A stretch of 64,000 bases of DNA from an uncultured Psychroserpens sp. (GCF_947501425.1 NZ_CANMVN010000009.1:124001-188000), one strand, 5' to 3'. Shown: positions 24,720 to 33,997, counted from the stretch's first letter. Numbers and translations are program-made. The notes: generated by a model not told the origin, from the sequence alone.

Positions 24720-25301
24720 ATGAAAACTATTAAAAACCCATTCTCTCTTTTTTCTGAATGGTATGACGAAGAATTAAAACTATCTGATCTTAAAATCCCA
24801 TCAGCAGTTTGCCTATCAACTTTTGGAATGGATAATTATCCCAATGCAAGATTTGTGTCCTTTAAAGAGCTAGTTGATGATTCTTTTGTCATTACTGGTC
24901 CGTTAAACTCCAGAAAAGGTATTGAGATTGAGAACAACAACAATGTAGCCTTAACCTTCTGGTGGACAGCCACCGAAAAACAAATCAGAATTCAAGGCTC
25001 AGCAAAACAAATCTCTGAAGTACTTGCCAACAAATACTTTAATGAACGTAGTACAACTTCTAAGGCTGTATCATCAGTATGTGAGCAAGGGCAAGACATT
25101 GACAATTTACAAGAATTAGAGACTCAAGTTCTGGACAAAGTTTCAAACCATACAGAATTGAACAAACCAAAAGACTGGAGTGGATTTCAAATTAAACCCA
25201 TCAGAATTGAATTTATGGTATTTAAATCCTCCAGATTTCATCATAGGACATTATATGAATTTGAGCACGGAGAATGGCATGAAAAACAAATTCAACCTTG
25301 A
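24720..25301 (+). CDS. PNPOx-family flavoprotein (PdxH/PhzG-like)
   Basis: A 193-residue FMN-dependent oxidase-fold protein. The FMN-binding part resembles pyridoxamine 5'-phosphate oxidase: 'NARFVSFKELVDDSFVITG', then 'NSRKGIEIENNNNVALTFWW' and 'EKQIRIQGSAKQIS'. The C-terminal block 'IEFMVFKSSRFHHRTLYEF' aligns with the PdxH/PhzG dimerisation segment, but the usual IEFW and RLHDR are changed to IEFM and RFHHR. It may therefore be a divergent PdxH or a PhzG-type enzyme with another substrate. It lies among accessory genes rather than with vitamin B6 genes. Confidence 0.75.
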   Translation: MKTIKNPFSLFSEWYDEELKLSDLKIPSAVCLSTFGMDNYPNARFVSFKELVDDSFVITGPLNSRKGIEIENNNNVALTFWWTATEKQIRIQGSAKQISEVLANKYFNERSTTSKAVSSVCEQGQDIDNLQELETQVLDKVSNHTELNKPKDWSGFQIKPIRIEFMVFKSSRFHHRTLYEFEHGEWHEKQIQP

Positions 25302-25416
25302 AAATTTGGGTGTCTTTATCAAGTTGTTGTTTTGAATTACACAAGTATTTAAGGCACAAAGCGAAACGACCAGATTGTAATTTTATTTGCTAACTTAGTT
25401 GTCTAATGACAATGAC

Positions 25417-25866
25417 ATGACATTTACAAGATTAAGTATCCTCTTATTTTTTCTGTTATTTAATAATACTATGAAAGCCCAAGATCTCTCAAAATATCAG
25501 TGGAACAACAGAATTCTCATCATTATGTCTGAGGATATCAGTACTGTAGAATTTAAAAAACAGATTACAGCTTTACAAAATCATGATAAAGCCTTAGAAG
25601 AGCGAAAACTTTTAATCCTTCAGATTACACCAAAAAAATATCGTTTAGGAGTTTCAGAAACATCGTCATGGATAGAAGGACAATCTGAACTCTATCAAAA
25701 ATTTAAAACAGATCATAAAGCATTTGAAACAATACTTATCGGTTTGGATGGAAACATCAAACTGAGACAAAACTCATTACTGACTTCTGAACAACTCTTC
25801 AACACCATAGATGCTATGCCAATGCGGCAATCAGAAATTAGGTCAAATAAAAAATCTAAAAACTAA
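25417..25866 (+). CDS. DUF4174 domain-containing exported protein
   Basis: The frame opens at a TTG (25399), but the ATG at 25417 gives a normal signal peptide (MTFTRLSILLFFLLFNNTMKAQ) and a 149-residue protein. The mature region has the thioredoxin-like DUF4174 pattern: 'YQWNNRILIIMSED' at the start, 'LILQITPKKYRLG' in the middle and 'ILIGLDGNIKLRQ' near the end. No CxxC motif is present, so redox activity is unlikely. The last 11 bp overlap the convergent DUF5686 gene, and no terminator is seen. Confidence 0.75.
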   Translation: MTFTRLSILLFFLLFNNTMKAQDLSKYQWNNRILIIMSEDISTVEFKKQITALQNHDKALEERKLLILQITPKKYRLGVSETSSWIEGQSELYQKFKTDHKAFETILIGLDGNIKLRQNSLLTSEQLFNTIDAMPMRQSEIRSNKKSKN

Positions 25867-28363
25867 ACCCAAAACTTCCAGTCACACCAAAAGGTCTGGC
25901 ATCTGGGTTAGACAAATAGTTGCCTCTAAAATTGAAGTCAATTCGTAGGATCTTAAAAATATTACCAATACCAAAACTATATTCGTAATAAATATCCTGA
26001 CTTGGTGCTACTAAAGGCGTTTCAACTGGATTTCCTGTAGTATTCAAAGCAATGTTCTCTGCGGAAATATCTCCCCAAACACCTCTAACTCCAACAATGG
26101 CTCTAAGGTTATACTTCTTCAAAAAAGGAATACGTGAAAATATGCGTCCGTTGAAATTGTGTTCTAAATGTAATGACGTATAGGTATCAGTTACAAATTC
26201 ATAAAAATCTAACTGCGGAAATGTATTGTATATTGAAAAATACGACTGGTTTCCTGGCACGACACTTAATAGCGCTAACGGCACTTCTCCAAAGGTTTTT
26301 CCTGCTTCTATTGTGGTGGTCAACCTTCCAAATCCGCCAACTTGCCATGGCTGAACGTAGGAAAACTGTACTTTGGTATAATCAAAATCACTATTAAAAA
26401 AATCTCTGTCACCACGAGTTACCTGTGCAAATAATCTTGAAAAATAATCATTAGCTGTTCGACGCTCGACACCAAAACCTGTCATTTTCCGATTTGGAAA
26501 ATACGATAAGGATAAGGTGGTTTCAAATTGTTTAACTTCGGAAGAAATGCCTGTTGGCGACTCAGGATCGTTATAATCCAAACTAAACGTTGGTGATGCC
26601 GATTCTAAGGTTTTATAGGTTCCGCTGGTGCGTATCACAAAATTCTTGGTAGGTTCAATCTCCAGCGACATAGTGGTCAAATTGATTGTGGTCAACTTGT
26701 CATTAACCGCTGTACCAACAACTGCTGATGAGGCTAAACTTCGACCCAAAACATCGGTAGATGCAGTTAAATTTGCACCTATCTGTTCTACATCTCTCCT
26801 ATTTCCTCCGGAAATGATAATCCGTCGTTTCTTATCTAACAACCATTTTCCAGAAATACCATATTTAAACTTGTCGTCTCTAAAACCGTAAGCGAGAAAA
26901 CCTTCAATTCGCCAAAGGTCATTTGGTCCAAAATAGGTTCTACCACCTGTACGAATTCTGGTACCTTCCACTTCGTTAAATCCGAATGTTGAGAATATAG
27001 GTCCGTAATCAAAATTAATACTAGGAAATTCAACATAGCCTGAAGCGAGAATACTTCCTATATTATACAATCGCTTAAACTTTTTCACTGTCTTTAGTGT
27101 GTCTAACATTTTGTAAACACCCTTCTCGTCTTTGTTCAAGGATTCCAAACGATTGTCTTTCCAGAAGTCATCAGTCCTGTTGTAGACATCTTCATTATAA
27201 TTGTAAACTTCTTCGTCATAGAACTTCTCGTCTTTTTGAATATCAAACTTATAATTATCGTATAAAGTGGTTCGCTTTCCGTAGACACCTCGTGATTTCT
27301 CTTTTTTGTTCAATGCGAAATCAGACAACATATAATCTCGTTTTATAAGGAATAACGAGTCGTTTAGCACTTCAAATTCCTGCTCAATATAAATTTCTTT
27401 AACCCAGTTGATATTGGCACTTTTTGAAGCTTGAAGGTTGATATCTTTAATGGCATAGGTAGAATCATTAACCCAAAAGTCACCTTTGAAAGTAAGTTCG
27501 TTTTTTCGTCTTGGGTAATAAATAATATTGTAGCACCATTTGTTATCAATAAAGGCACTATCAGATAGCACATAATTATACGTTTGGATTCCTGTCCGCG
27601 ATAACGGACTCACAAAACTCTTATCAAAGAATTTGAGATAGTTGTCGTAAATATCAAAATCGGCATAAAGGTCATCAATAAAATCAATAATAATCTGGTT
27701 ATTACTAAATCCTGAATTCTTATTCCCTTTAAGTTCTTCCTTTTCTTTATTAATTAGATTATCACCATAGACTTTACTTACAGCTTCATTAAGAAAAATT
27801 GGCAAGTACGTTTTACCTGTAACACTGGAGGTATCAACCTCTTCAAAAACAAACTCCATACCTCTAAACAACTTACTTTTGATTAGTGCGCTATCAATGG
27901 TATTAAGGTCAAACTCTACTTTTTCGTATTTATCGTATTGGTATTGTTTGAATTGTCTGAGGCCATTTTGACGTTTACGCTCCCAAATTTTCTTGAGAAT
28001 TCGAATTGCTGGATTTTCTGAAGCCTTCTTAGATTGTTTACCTGTAACAATAACTACTTCATCCAATGCTCCAGCTTCTTCTTTTAAAATAAACTTCAAA
28101 TCGTAGTTGACTTTACCTTCAAGCTTGATCTCTAATTGCTCATAACCTAAAAAAGACACAATAAGCGTTTCCCAAGTGTTTTCAGATTCTAAGTAAAAGC
28201 GACCGTCTTCATTAGAAATTGTACCTTCTGTAGACCCTTTGAATAAGATATTTGCGAAGGCAACAGGTTCGTTGAATTCATCATAGACATAACCACTCAC
28301 TTTGGTTTGTGCAAACGCAATCGTTGTTCCGAAGAGGATAAATAAAGTTAGGAGCTTTTTCAT
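25856..28363 (-). CDS. DUF5686 / carboxypeptidase-regulatory domain outer-membrane protein
   Basis: The ORF could start at 28390, but the ATG at 28363 begins a typical signal peptide (MKKLLTLFILFGTTIAFAQ) and gives 835 residues. Residues about 19-100 are a carboxypeptidase-regulatory domain. The remainder is the DUF5686 region common in Bacteroidota, and its last third has alternating strands and closes 'FGVTGSFGFSF', typical of a barrel end. The function is not established. The gene follows pdhB on the same strand after 66 bp and may be read from the pdhB promoter. Confidence 0.82.
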   Translation of the reverse strand: MKKLLTLFILFGTTIAFAQTKVSGYVYDEFNEPVAFANILFKGSTEGTISNEDGRFYLESENTWETLIVSFLGYEQLEIKLEGKVNYDLKFILKEEAGALDEVVIVTGKQSKKASENPAIRILKKIWERKRQNGLRQFKQYQYDKYEKVEFDLNTIDSALIKSKLFRGMEFVFEEVDTSSVTGKTYLPIFLNEAVSKVYGDNLINKEKEELKGNKNSGFSNNQIIIDFIDDLYADFDIYDNYLKFFDKSFVSPLSRTGIQTYNYVLSDSAFIDNKWCYNIIYYPRRKNELTFKGDFWVNDSTYAIKDINLQASKSANINWVKEIYIEQEFEVLNDSLFLIKRDYMLSDFALNKKEKSRGVYGKRTTLYDNYKFDIQKDEKFYDEEVYNYNEDVYNRTDDFWKDNRLESLNKDEKGVYKMLDTLKTVKKFKRLYNIGSILASGYVEFPSINFDYGPIFSTFGFNEVEGTRIRTGGRTYFGPNDLWRIEGFLAYGFRDDKFKYGISGKWLLDKKRRIIISGGNRRDVEQIGANLTASTDVLGRSLASSAVVGTAVNDKLTTINLTTMSLEIEPTKNFVIRTSGTYKTLESASPTFSLDYNDPESPTGISSEVKQFETTLSLSYFPNRKMTGFGVERRTANDYFSRLFAQVTRGDRDFFNSDFDYTKVQFSYVQPWQVGGFGRLTTTIEAGKTFGEVPLALLSVVPGNQSYFSIYNTFPQLDFYEFVTDTYTSLHLEHNFNGRIFSRIPFLKKYNLRAIVGVRGVWGDISAENIALNTTGNPVETPLVAPSQDIYYEYSFGIGNIFKILRIDFNFRGNYLSNPDARPFGVTGSFGFSF

Positions 28364-28429
28364 ATATGTAAAAACTTCATCAACAATCATGCTAATGAAG
28401 TTTTGATAACGTAAAAATTTGCGGTTTAT

Positions 28430-29407
28430 TTATTTGTACATGACTTTTTTAACAGCTTTCACTACGTCATTGCTATTAGGCAACCACTCCTCTAATAATA
28501 CAGGAGAATAAGGTGCTGGTGTATCAGCAGTATTGATTTTTACAATAGGAGCATCTAAATAATCAAAAGCTTCAGATTGCACTAAGTATGTAATCTCAGT
28601 AGCAACATTACCAAAAGGCCATGCTTCTTCTAATACCACAAGTCGGTTTGTTTTCTTAACCGAATTCACCACAGCTTTTCTATCCATTGGACGAACAGTT
28701 CGTAAATCGATGATCTCACAAGAGATCCCTTCTTTTTCTAATTCATCAGCAGCCTTATAAGCCTCTTTGATGATTTTTCCGAAGGATACAATAGTAACAT
28801 CTGTTCCTTCACGCTTTATTTCAGCAACTCCTAATGGAATTGTGTATTCGCCTTCTGGAACTTCTCCTTTATCACCATACATTTGCTCACTTTCCATGAA
28901 AATTACTGGATCGTCATCACGAATAGCCGATTTTAATAAGCCTTTAGCATCATATGGATTTGAAGGTACTACGACTTTCAAACCTGGTGTATTTGCAAAC
29001 CAGTTCTCAAAAGCTTGAGAGTGCGTTGCTGCCAATTGTCCTGCAGAAGCCGTTGGTCCTCTAAATACGATTGGGCATTTAAATTGCCCACCAGACATTT
29101 GTCTGATCTTAGCCGCATTATTTATAATTTGATCAATACCAACCAAAGAGAAGTTAAAGGTCATATACTCAACAATAGGACGATTACCAGTCATTGTCGA
29201 TCCAATGGCTACACCAGCAAAACCTAACTCAGCAATAGGTGTATCGATAACACGTTTTGCACCAAACTCATCTAACATACCTTTTGAAGCTTTGTAAGCT
29301 CCATTGTATTCAGCAACCTCCTCACCCATTAAGTAAATACTCTCGTCTCTGCGCATTTCTTCACTCATTGCTTCGGCAATTGCTTCTCTAAATTGAATTG
29401 TCTTCAT
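28430..29407 (-). CDS. pdhB: pyruvate dehydrogenase E1 component, beta subunit
   Basis: A 325-residue transketolase-like subunit that works with the alpha subunit and ThDP to decarboxylate pyruvate to acetyl-dihydrolipoyl-E2. Family blocks are 'LMGEEVAEYNGAYKASKGM' with the conserved glutamate, 'RVIDTPIAELGFAGVAIG', 'GPTASAGQLAATHSQAFE' and 'GLKVVVPSNPYDAKGLL'. The length is standard. The pdhA and pdhC genes are not adjacent here. A branched-chain or acetoin dehydrogenase beta subunit is possible, but the sequence pattern fits the pyruvate enzyme of Bacteroidota best. The gene is divergent from etfBA. Confidence 0.9.
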   Translation of the reverse strand: MKTIQFREAIAEAMSEEMRRDESIYLMGEEVAEYNGAYKASKGMLDEFGAKRVIDTPIAELGFAGVAIGSTMTGNRPIVEYMTFNFSLVGIDQIINNAAKIRQMSGGQFKCPIVFRGPTASAGQLAATHSQAFENWFANTPGLKVVVPSNPYDAKGLLKSAIRDDDPVIFMESEQMYGDKGEVPEGEYTIPLGVAEIKREGTDVTIVSFGKIIKEAYKAADELEKEGISCEIIDLRTVRPMDRKAVVNSVKKTNRLVVLEEAWPFGNVATEITYLVQSEAFDYLDAPIVKINTADTPAPYSPVLLEEWLPNSNDVVKAVKKVMYK

Positions 29408-29430
29408 CTATCAGTTTTTTAAACGAATAG

Positions 29431-29438
29431 CAAAAGTA
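29431..29438 (-). promoter_or_regulatory. -7 promoter element (TACTTTTG) of pdhB
   Basis: A TAnnTTTG match on the minus strand, 24 bp before the pdhB ATG. The nearest TTG upstream has a 22-bp spacer, slightly long. Confidence 0.45.
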
Positions 29439-29537
29439 AGAATTCTTAGTAATAAAATAACAAGAAATTAGGTTTGAAAAACAGAATCAAACTACCTCAA
29501 TGTGCTTCATTTCATATATTTTATATGTAAACACAGA

Positions 29538-29555
29538 TTTGAATGTCCATTCAAA
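29538..29555. promoter_or_regulatory. FadR/TetR-type palindrome between pdhB and etfBA
   Basis: TTTGAATG-TC-CATTCAAA is an inverted repeat with 8-bp arms. The TGAATG/CATTCA arms resemble operators of acyl-CoA-responsive TetR regulators such as Bacillus FadR. It lies mid-way in the 324-bp gap 29408-29731, which otherwise holds only promoters and a second palindrome. Confidence 0.45.
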
Positions 29556-29643
29556 CGATAAAAAATTGAATAATTCTCGATAAAGCTCAAAAAATCTGAG
29601 AATTTATTAACCAAAATAGGAATAACTAAAATTTTCAGAAAAA

Positions 29644-29665
29644 TTTATTATGCATGCATAGTAAA
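29644..29665. promoter_or_regulatory. TATGCATGCATA palindrome in the etfB promoter
   Basis: A perfect 12-bp palindrome (29649-29660) flanked by TTTA and TAAA, giving 10 of 11 paired positions over 22 bp. It is centred about 42 bp upstream of the probable etfBA start site, which has the near-consensus -7 element TATCTTCG at 29683-29690. A dimeric regulator could bind here. Confidence 0.45.
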
Positions 29666-29731
29666 ATTCAAATTATTATAATTATCTTCGTGCTTTAGAA
29701 AAAATATACACTCAAAATAAATTATTTCGAT

Positions 29732-30478
29732 ATGAATATATTAGTATGTATTAGCCATGTTCCTGATACGACTTCAAAGATTAATTTTACGGAAAATGAC
29801 ACGAAATTTGACACTAACGGTGTACAGTTTGTGATCAATCCTAATGATGAATTTGGTTTAACTCGTGCCATGTGGTTCAAAGAAAAACAAGGTGCAAAAG
29901 TAACTGTTGTAAATGTTGGTGGAGCTGAAACTGAGCCAACACTGCGTAAAGCTCTAGCTATTGGCGCAGATGCTGCAATTAGAGTTAACACTGAAGCTAA
30001 AGATGGTTTTCAGGTCGCTAAAGAATTAGCAAATGTTGTTAAAGATGGCGGTTATGATCTAGTGATTGCTGGGCGTGAATCTATCGATTACAATGGTGGA
30101 ATGGTACCAGGAATGCTTGCTGCTCTTACCAATTCAAACTTTGTTACCAATTGTATCAGCCTTGAAGTTGATGGAACCAATGCAACTGCAATGCGTGAGA
30201 TAGATGGTGGAAAAGAAACGGTTTCTACAAGTCTGCCTTTAGTTATTGGAGGTCAAAAAGGACTTGTAGAGGAAAGTGATCTTCGTATTCCAAACATGAG
30301 AGGAATTATGATGGCACGTCAAAAACCATTATCGGTTGTTGAGCCTCTAAATGCTTCAGCAGAAACCGCATCGGTAAAATTTGAAAAACCAGCACCTAAA
30401 GGAGCAGTAACTTTAGTAGATGCTGATAATATTGATGAATTAATCAACTTACTTCACAACGAAGCTAAAGCGATTTAA
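29732..30478 (+). CDS. etfB: electron transfer flavoprotein, beta subunit
   Basis: A 248-residue AMP-binding subunit of the ETF heterodimer, which accepts electrons from acyl-CoA dehydrogenases. Typical blocks are 'ILVCISHVPDTTSKINF' at the N-terminus, 'VINPNDEFGLTRAMWFKEKQ' and the signature 'VGGAETEPTLRKALAIGADA', then 'GRESIDYNGGMVPGMLA'. The length is normal. It is followed after 22 bp by etfA. Palindromes in the upstream region suggest regulation tied to fatty-acid or branched-chain acid degradation, by inference. Confidence 0.95.
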   Translation: MNILVCISHVPDTTSKINFTENDTKFDTNGVQFVINPNDEFGLTRAMWFKEKQGAKVTVVNVGGAETEPTLRKALAIGADAAIRVNTEAKDGFQVAKELANVVKDGGYDLVIAGRESIDYNGGMVPGMLAALTNSNFVTNCISLEVDGTNATAMREIDGGKETVSTSLPLVIGGQKGLVEESDLRIPNMRGIMMARQKPLSVVEPLNASAETASVKFEKPAPKGAVTLVDADNIDELINLLHNEAKAI

Positions 30479-30500
30479 TTAACCTTTTAAAAGAAAACAC

Positions 30501-31463
30501 ATGTCAGTTTTAGTATATACAGAATCAGAACAAGGAAAATTTAAGAAAACAGCTTTTGAAGTGGCTTCATACGCCAAAGCTGTTGCAGATCAAATGGGAA
30601 CCACTGTAACTGCAGTAGCTATTAATGCAGGAGATACTTCAGAATTAGGAACCTACGGTGTTGATAAAGTATTAAGTATCACAAACAGTGATCTCGATAA
30701 ATTTAACGCCAACGCTTATGCCAGTGCAATCGAGCAGGCAGCTAAACAAGAAAATGCAAATGTAGTTGTTATTAGTTCTAGTGCAGATAGCAAGTACTTA
30801 GCTCCTATTCTATCTATTGGTTTAGATGCAGGTTATGCGTCAAATGTAGTTGAAACACCTTCAAGCACTGCTCCATTTACAGTGAAACGTACGGCTTTTA
30901 CCAATAAAGCGTTTAATATGACAACTATTGATACAGATACAAAGGTTGTTGGTGTATCAAAAAATGCATTTGGATTAGTTGAATCTAACGGAAATGCAAC
31001 TTCGGAAGATTTTTCGCCTGCTATTCCTAGCTCAGGAGTAACTGTAGAATCTGTGGATAAAGCTACAGACAAAGTAACTATTGCAGATGCTGAGATCGTA
31101 GTATCTGGTGGACGCGGACTTAAAGGTCCAGAAAACTGGGGAATGATTGAAGAATTAGCAGATGTTCTTGGAGCAGCAACAGCATGTTCTAAGCCTGTTT
31201 CAGATTTAGGGTGGAGACCTCATAGCGAACACGTAGGACAAACAGGAAAGCCTGTAGCGTCTAACTTATACATTGCTATTGGTATTTCAGGAGCAATTCA
31301 ACATTTAGCTGGAATCAACTCTTCTAAAGTAAAAGTAGTTATCAACACTGACCCAGAAGCGCCTTTCTTTAAAGCAGCCGACTATGGTGTTGTTGGTGAT
31401 GCTTTTGAAGTTGTACCTGCACTAATAGAAAAATTAAAAGCATTTAAAGCTCAAAACGCATAA
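30501..31463 (+). CDS. etfA: electron transfer flavoprotein, alpha subunit
   Basis: A 320-residue FAD-binding subunit. The C-terminal FAD domain shows 'VVSGGRGLKGPENWGMIEEL', 'VGQTGKPVASNLYIAIGISG', 'AIQHLAGINSSKVKVVINTD' and 'ADYGVVGDAFEVVP', all hallmarks of EtfA. The N-terminal domain pairs with EtfB. It passes electrons to ETF:quinone oxidoreductase, which is not in the window. It is in an operon with etfB, and the bifunctional nuclease gene follows after 115 bp. Confidence 0.95.
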   Translation: MSVLVYTESEQGKFKKTAFEVASYAKAVADQMGTTVTAVAINAGDTSELGTYGVDKVLSITNSDLDKFNANAYASAIEQAAKQENANVVVISSSADSKYLAPILSIGLDAGYASNVVETPSSTAPFTVKRTAFTNKAFNMTTIDTDTKVVGVSKNAFGLVESNGNATSEDFSPAIPSSGVTVESVDKATDKVTIADAEIVVSGGRGLKGPENWGMIEELADVLGAATACSKPVSDLGWRPHSEHVGQTGKPVASNLYIAIGISGAIQHLAGINSSKVKVVINTDPEAPFFKAADYGVVGDAFEVVPALIEKLKAFKAQNA

Positions 31464-31578
31464 TTTTTTATAAATTGTAGTTTGAAAAGAGCTGTTTTGA
31501 TTTAGTTCTTTAGACATAAATCTGCCCTTTGCAGTTGTTAAAGTCCGAATTAAAACAGTTCTTTGCGTTTTATATGTT

Positions 31579-32187
31579 ATGAGTTTAGTAAGATTAAACA
31601 TAAAAGGAATTTCATACAGCCAGACCCAAAATGGTGCGTATGCTTTGATTTTGAATGAAGTTGATGGTGATCGTAAATTACCAATCGTTATTGGTGCATT
31701 TGAAGCGCAATCTATAGCCATAGCTCTTGAAAAGGAAATCAGACCTCCAAGACCATTAACACACGACCTCTTTAAAAATTTTGCTGATCGTTTTGACATT
31801 ATTGTCAAGCAAGTTATTATTCACAAGCTGGTAGATGGCGTATTTTATTCCAGTTTAATTTGCGAACGTGATAAAATTGAAGAGATTATTGATGCCAGAA
31901 CCAGTGATGCTATAGCACTAGCACTGCGTTTTAAAGCACCTATTTTTACTTATAAAAATATACTTGATAAAGCAGGAATTTACTTAAAGGTAAGTCCTAA
32001 AAAAGAAAACGAAGATCAAGACTCTATTCTTGTTGATGATATGGTAGTTGAAGAAATTGAAGCCAGTATTCAAGATAGCTACATGGACAAATCTATCCAA
32101 GAACTGCATACCCTCTTAGAGGAAGCTGTAAAAAATGAAGACTACGAAAAAGCAGCAAAAATAAGAGACGAAATTTCTAAACGCTAA
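31579..32187 (+). CDS. bifunctional nuclease family protein with UVR motif
   Basis: A 202-residue protein. Residues 1-130 form the BFN domain: 'ISYSQTQNGAYALIL', 'GDRKLPIVIGAFEAQSIAIA' and 'IDARTSDAIALALRFKAPI'. The C-terminal ~35 residues form a UvrB/UvrC-type coiled hairpin (LHTLLEEAVKNEDYEKAAKI). Family members are annotated as bifunctional DNase/RNase from plant and mycobacterial work, but in bacteria the role is uncertain. The stop is 10 bp from the nupC start, so they are probably co-transcribed. Confidence 0.88.
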   Translation: MSLVRLNIKGISYSQTQNGAYALILNEVDGDRKLPIVIGAFEAQSIAIALEKEIRPPRPLTHDLFKNFADRFDIIVKQVIIHKLVDGVFYSSLICERDKIEEIIDARTSDAIALALRFKAPIFTYKNILDKAGIYLKVSPKKENEDQDSILVDDMVVEEIEASIQDSYMDKSIQELHTLLEEAVKNEDYEKAAKIRDEISKR

Positions 32188-32197
32188 TCCCTTTCAC

Positions 32198-33997
32198 ATG
32201 AGACATTTTTTACTAGCTATTGCAGCTATTTTTTTTGGAATCACCACAAGTTTTAGTCAAGATAATCCAGAAAATGTTACTGATAGCTTATCTGTAGTTG
32301 AAAAATTTCAAACTACAAAAAGTGATACTGAATCCATAAATTTCTTAATCAATAACTGGCAACTTTTAAAACACGAAACCTTTGAAAATTATCCTGATGA
32401 TAAACTAGCAGACGTTGATTTTATTAAAGGCAAAGAGTTCTTAAATCTTGGAGAAAATGGAGAATACACTTCCATATTAAATAATAGTTTCAATAAGGGG
32501 TTTTGGTTACAGAATAATGATCTTATCGTGTTTAAGCAAAAAGTACCTACTACTGTAGATAAGTATTACCAGATTATTGAAGAAACTAAAACACAACTCA
32601 TCATCAAGAATGCTAATGACGTCTATACTTTTATATCAGAACAGCATAATAGTTATGTTGCTCAAGGTGCTGTTACCGATGATATTGTCAAAAGCCAAGG
32701 CTTTAGTATAAATAGTCTTTGGCGAGGTGCCTTAGGTATGATAACACTTTTAATTATTGCCTTTTTATTCAGTAGTAACCGAAAAGGCATCAATTGGAAA
32801 ACTGTTGCAATTGGTTTGGCATTTCAATTGATTATAGCAGTAGGTGTATTACAAGTTGATTTCATCAAAGACATATTTGAATCTGTCGGACAGGTATTTG
32901 TGAGTATTCTGGATTTTACCAGAGCTGGAAGCGAGTTCTTGTTTAGCGGAGTGATGGACATTAACTCGTATGGTTTCATCTTTGCATTTCAGGTATTGCC
33001 TACCATTATATTTTTCTCTGCATTAACCTCTGTCTTGTTCTATTTAGGAATTATCCAAAAAGCAGTAAAAGCATTGGCATGGCTACTATCTAAAGCGCTG
33101 AAAATCTCTGGAGCTGAAAGTTTAAGTGTTGCTGGAAATATTTTCTTAGGTCAAACAGAAGCGCCACTTCTAATCAAAGCCTACCTTGAGAAAATGAATA
33201 AATCTGAAATGTTACTGGTTATGATTGGTGGTATGGCAACAGTAGCTGGAGCCGTATTGGCCGCTTATATTGGTTTTTTAGGTGGTGAAGATGAAGCGCT
33301 TCGATTATTTTATGCAAAGCATTTATTAGCAGCTTCAGTTATGGCTGCTCCGGGTGCCATTGTGATTTCTAAAATATTATATCCACAAACAGAAGAAGTC
33401 AATACAGACGTTACTGTTTCACAAGAAAAAATTGGTGCTAACTTGTTAGACGCCATTGCTAATGGAACCACAGAAGGTCTTAAACTTGCTGTTAATGTTG
33501 GCGCTATGCTTCTCGTTTTTGTCGCTTTTATTGCTATGGTAAACGGAATTTTAGGCTGGGTTGGTGATGTTTCCTCTCTCAACACATGGATAGCAGCTAA
33601 CACCTCTTACCAATCACTATCCTTAGAACTCATTCTTGGGTATGTTTTTGCGCCTTTAATGTGGCTTATTGGTGTGGCTACTGAAGATATGGCGCTTATG
33701 GGACAGCTTCTTGGTATAAAACTGGCTGCCAGCGAATTTATTGGTTACATTCAATTAGCAGATCTTAAGAATGCCGCTAATGCCACACATTTGAAGTATG
33801 AGAAATCCATCATCATGGCAACTTATATGCTTTGTGGTTTTGCCAACTTTGCTTCTATAGGTATACAAATTGGAGGAATAGGTTCTTTAGCTCCAGGCCA
33901 ACGTAAGGTATTATCCCAATTTGGAATGAAAGCTCTCATTGGAGGAACATTAGCTTCGTTAGTTTCGGCAACTATAGCAGGAATGATCATTGGATAG
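32198..33997 (+). CDS. nupC: concentrative nucleoside transporter NupC with exported N-terminal domain
   Basis: A 599-residue protein, about 190 residues longer than a plain CNT transporter. Residues 1-20 look like a signal sequence (ending TSFSQ). Residues about 22-150 form a soluble beta-rich domain resembling a lipocalin-like fold ('NNWQLLKHETFENYP', 'NNDLIVFKQKVP'). The membrane part begins near 178 and has CNT blocks 'AGNIFLGQTEAPLLIKAYL', 'ASVMAAPGAIVISKI' and 'GFANFASIGIQIGGIGSLAP'. It imports nucleosides with cations, feeding the deoxynucleoside kinases found elsewhere in the window. A terminator follows. Confidence 0.9.
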   Translation: MRHFLLAIAAIFFGITTSFSQDNPENVTDSLSVVEKFQTTKSDTESINFLINNWQLLKHETFENYPDDKLADVDFIKGKEFLNLGENGEYTSILNNSFNKGFWLQNNDLIVFKQKVPTTVDKYYQIIEETKTQLIIKNANDVYTFISEQHNSYVAQGAVTDDIVKSQGFSINSLWRGALGMITLLIIAFLFSSNRKGINWKTVAIGLAFQLIIAVGVLQVDFIKDIFESVGQVFVSILDFTRAGSEFLFSGVMDINSYGFIFAFQVLPTIIFFSALTSVLFYLGIIQKAVKALAWLLSKALKISGAESLSVAGNIFLGQTEAPLLIKAYLEKMNKSEMLLVMIGGMATVAGAVLAAYIGFLGGEDEALRLFYAKHLLAASVMAAPGAIVISKILYPQTEEVNTDVTVSQEKIGANLLDAIANGTTEGLKLAVNVGAMLLVFVAFIAMVNGILGWVGDVSSLNTWIAANTSYQSLSLELILGYVFAPLMWLIGVATEDMALMGQLLGIKLAASEFIGYIQLADLKNAANATHLKYEKSIIMATYMLCGFANFASIGIQIGGIGSLAPGQRKVLSQFGMKALIGGTLASLVSATIAGMIIG

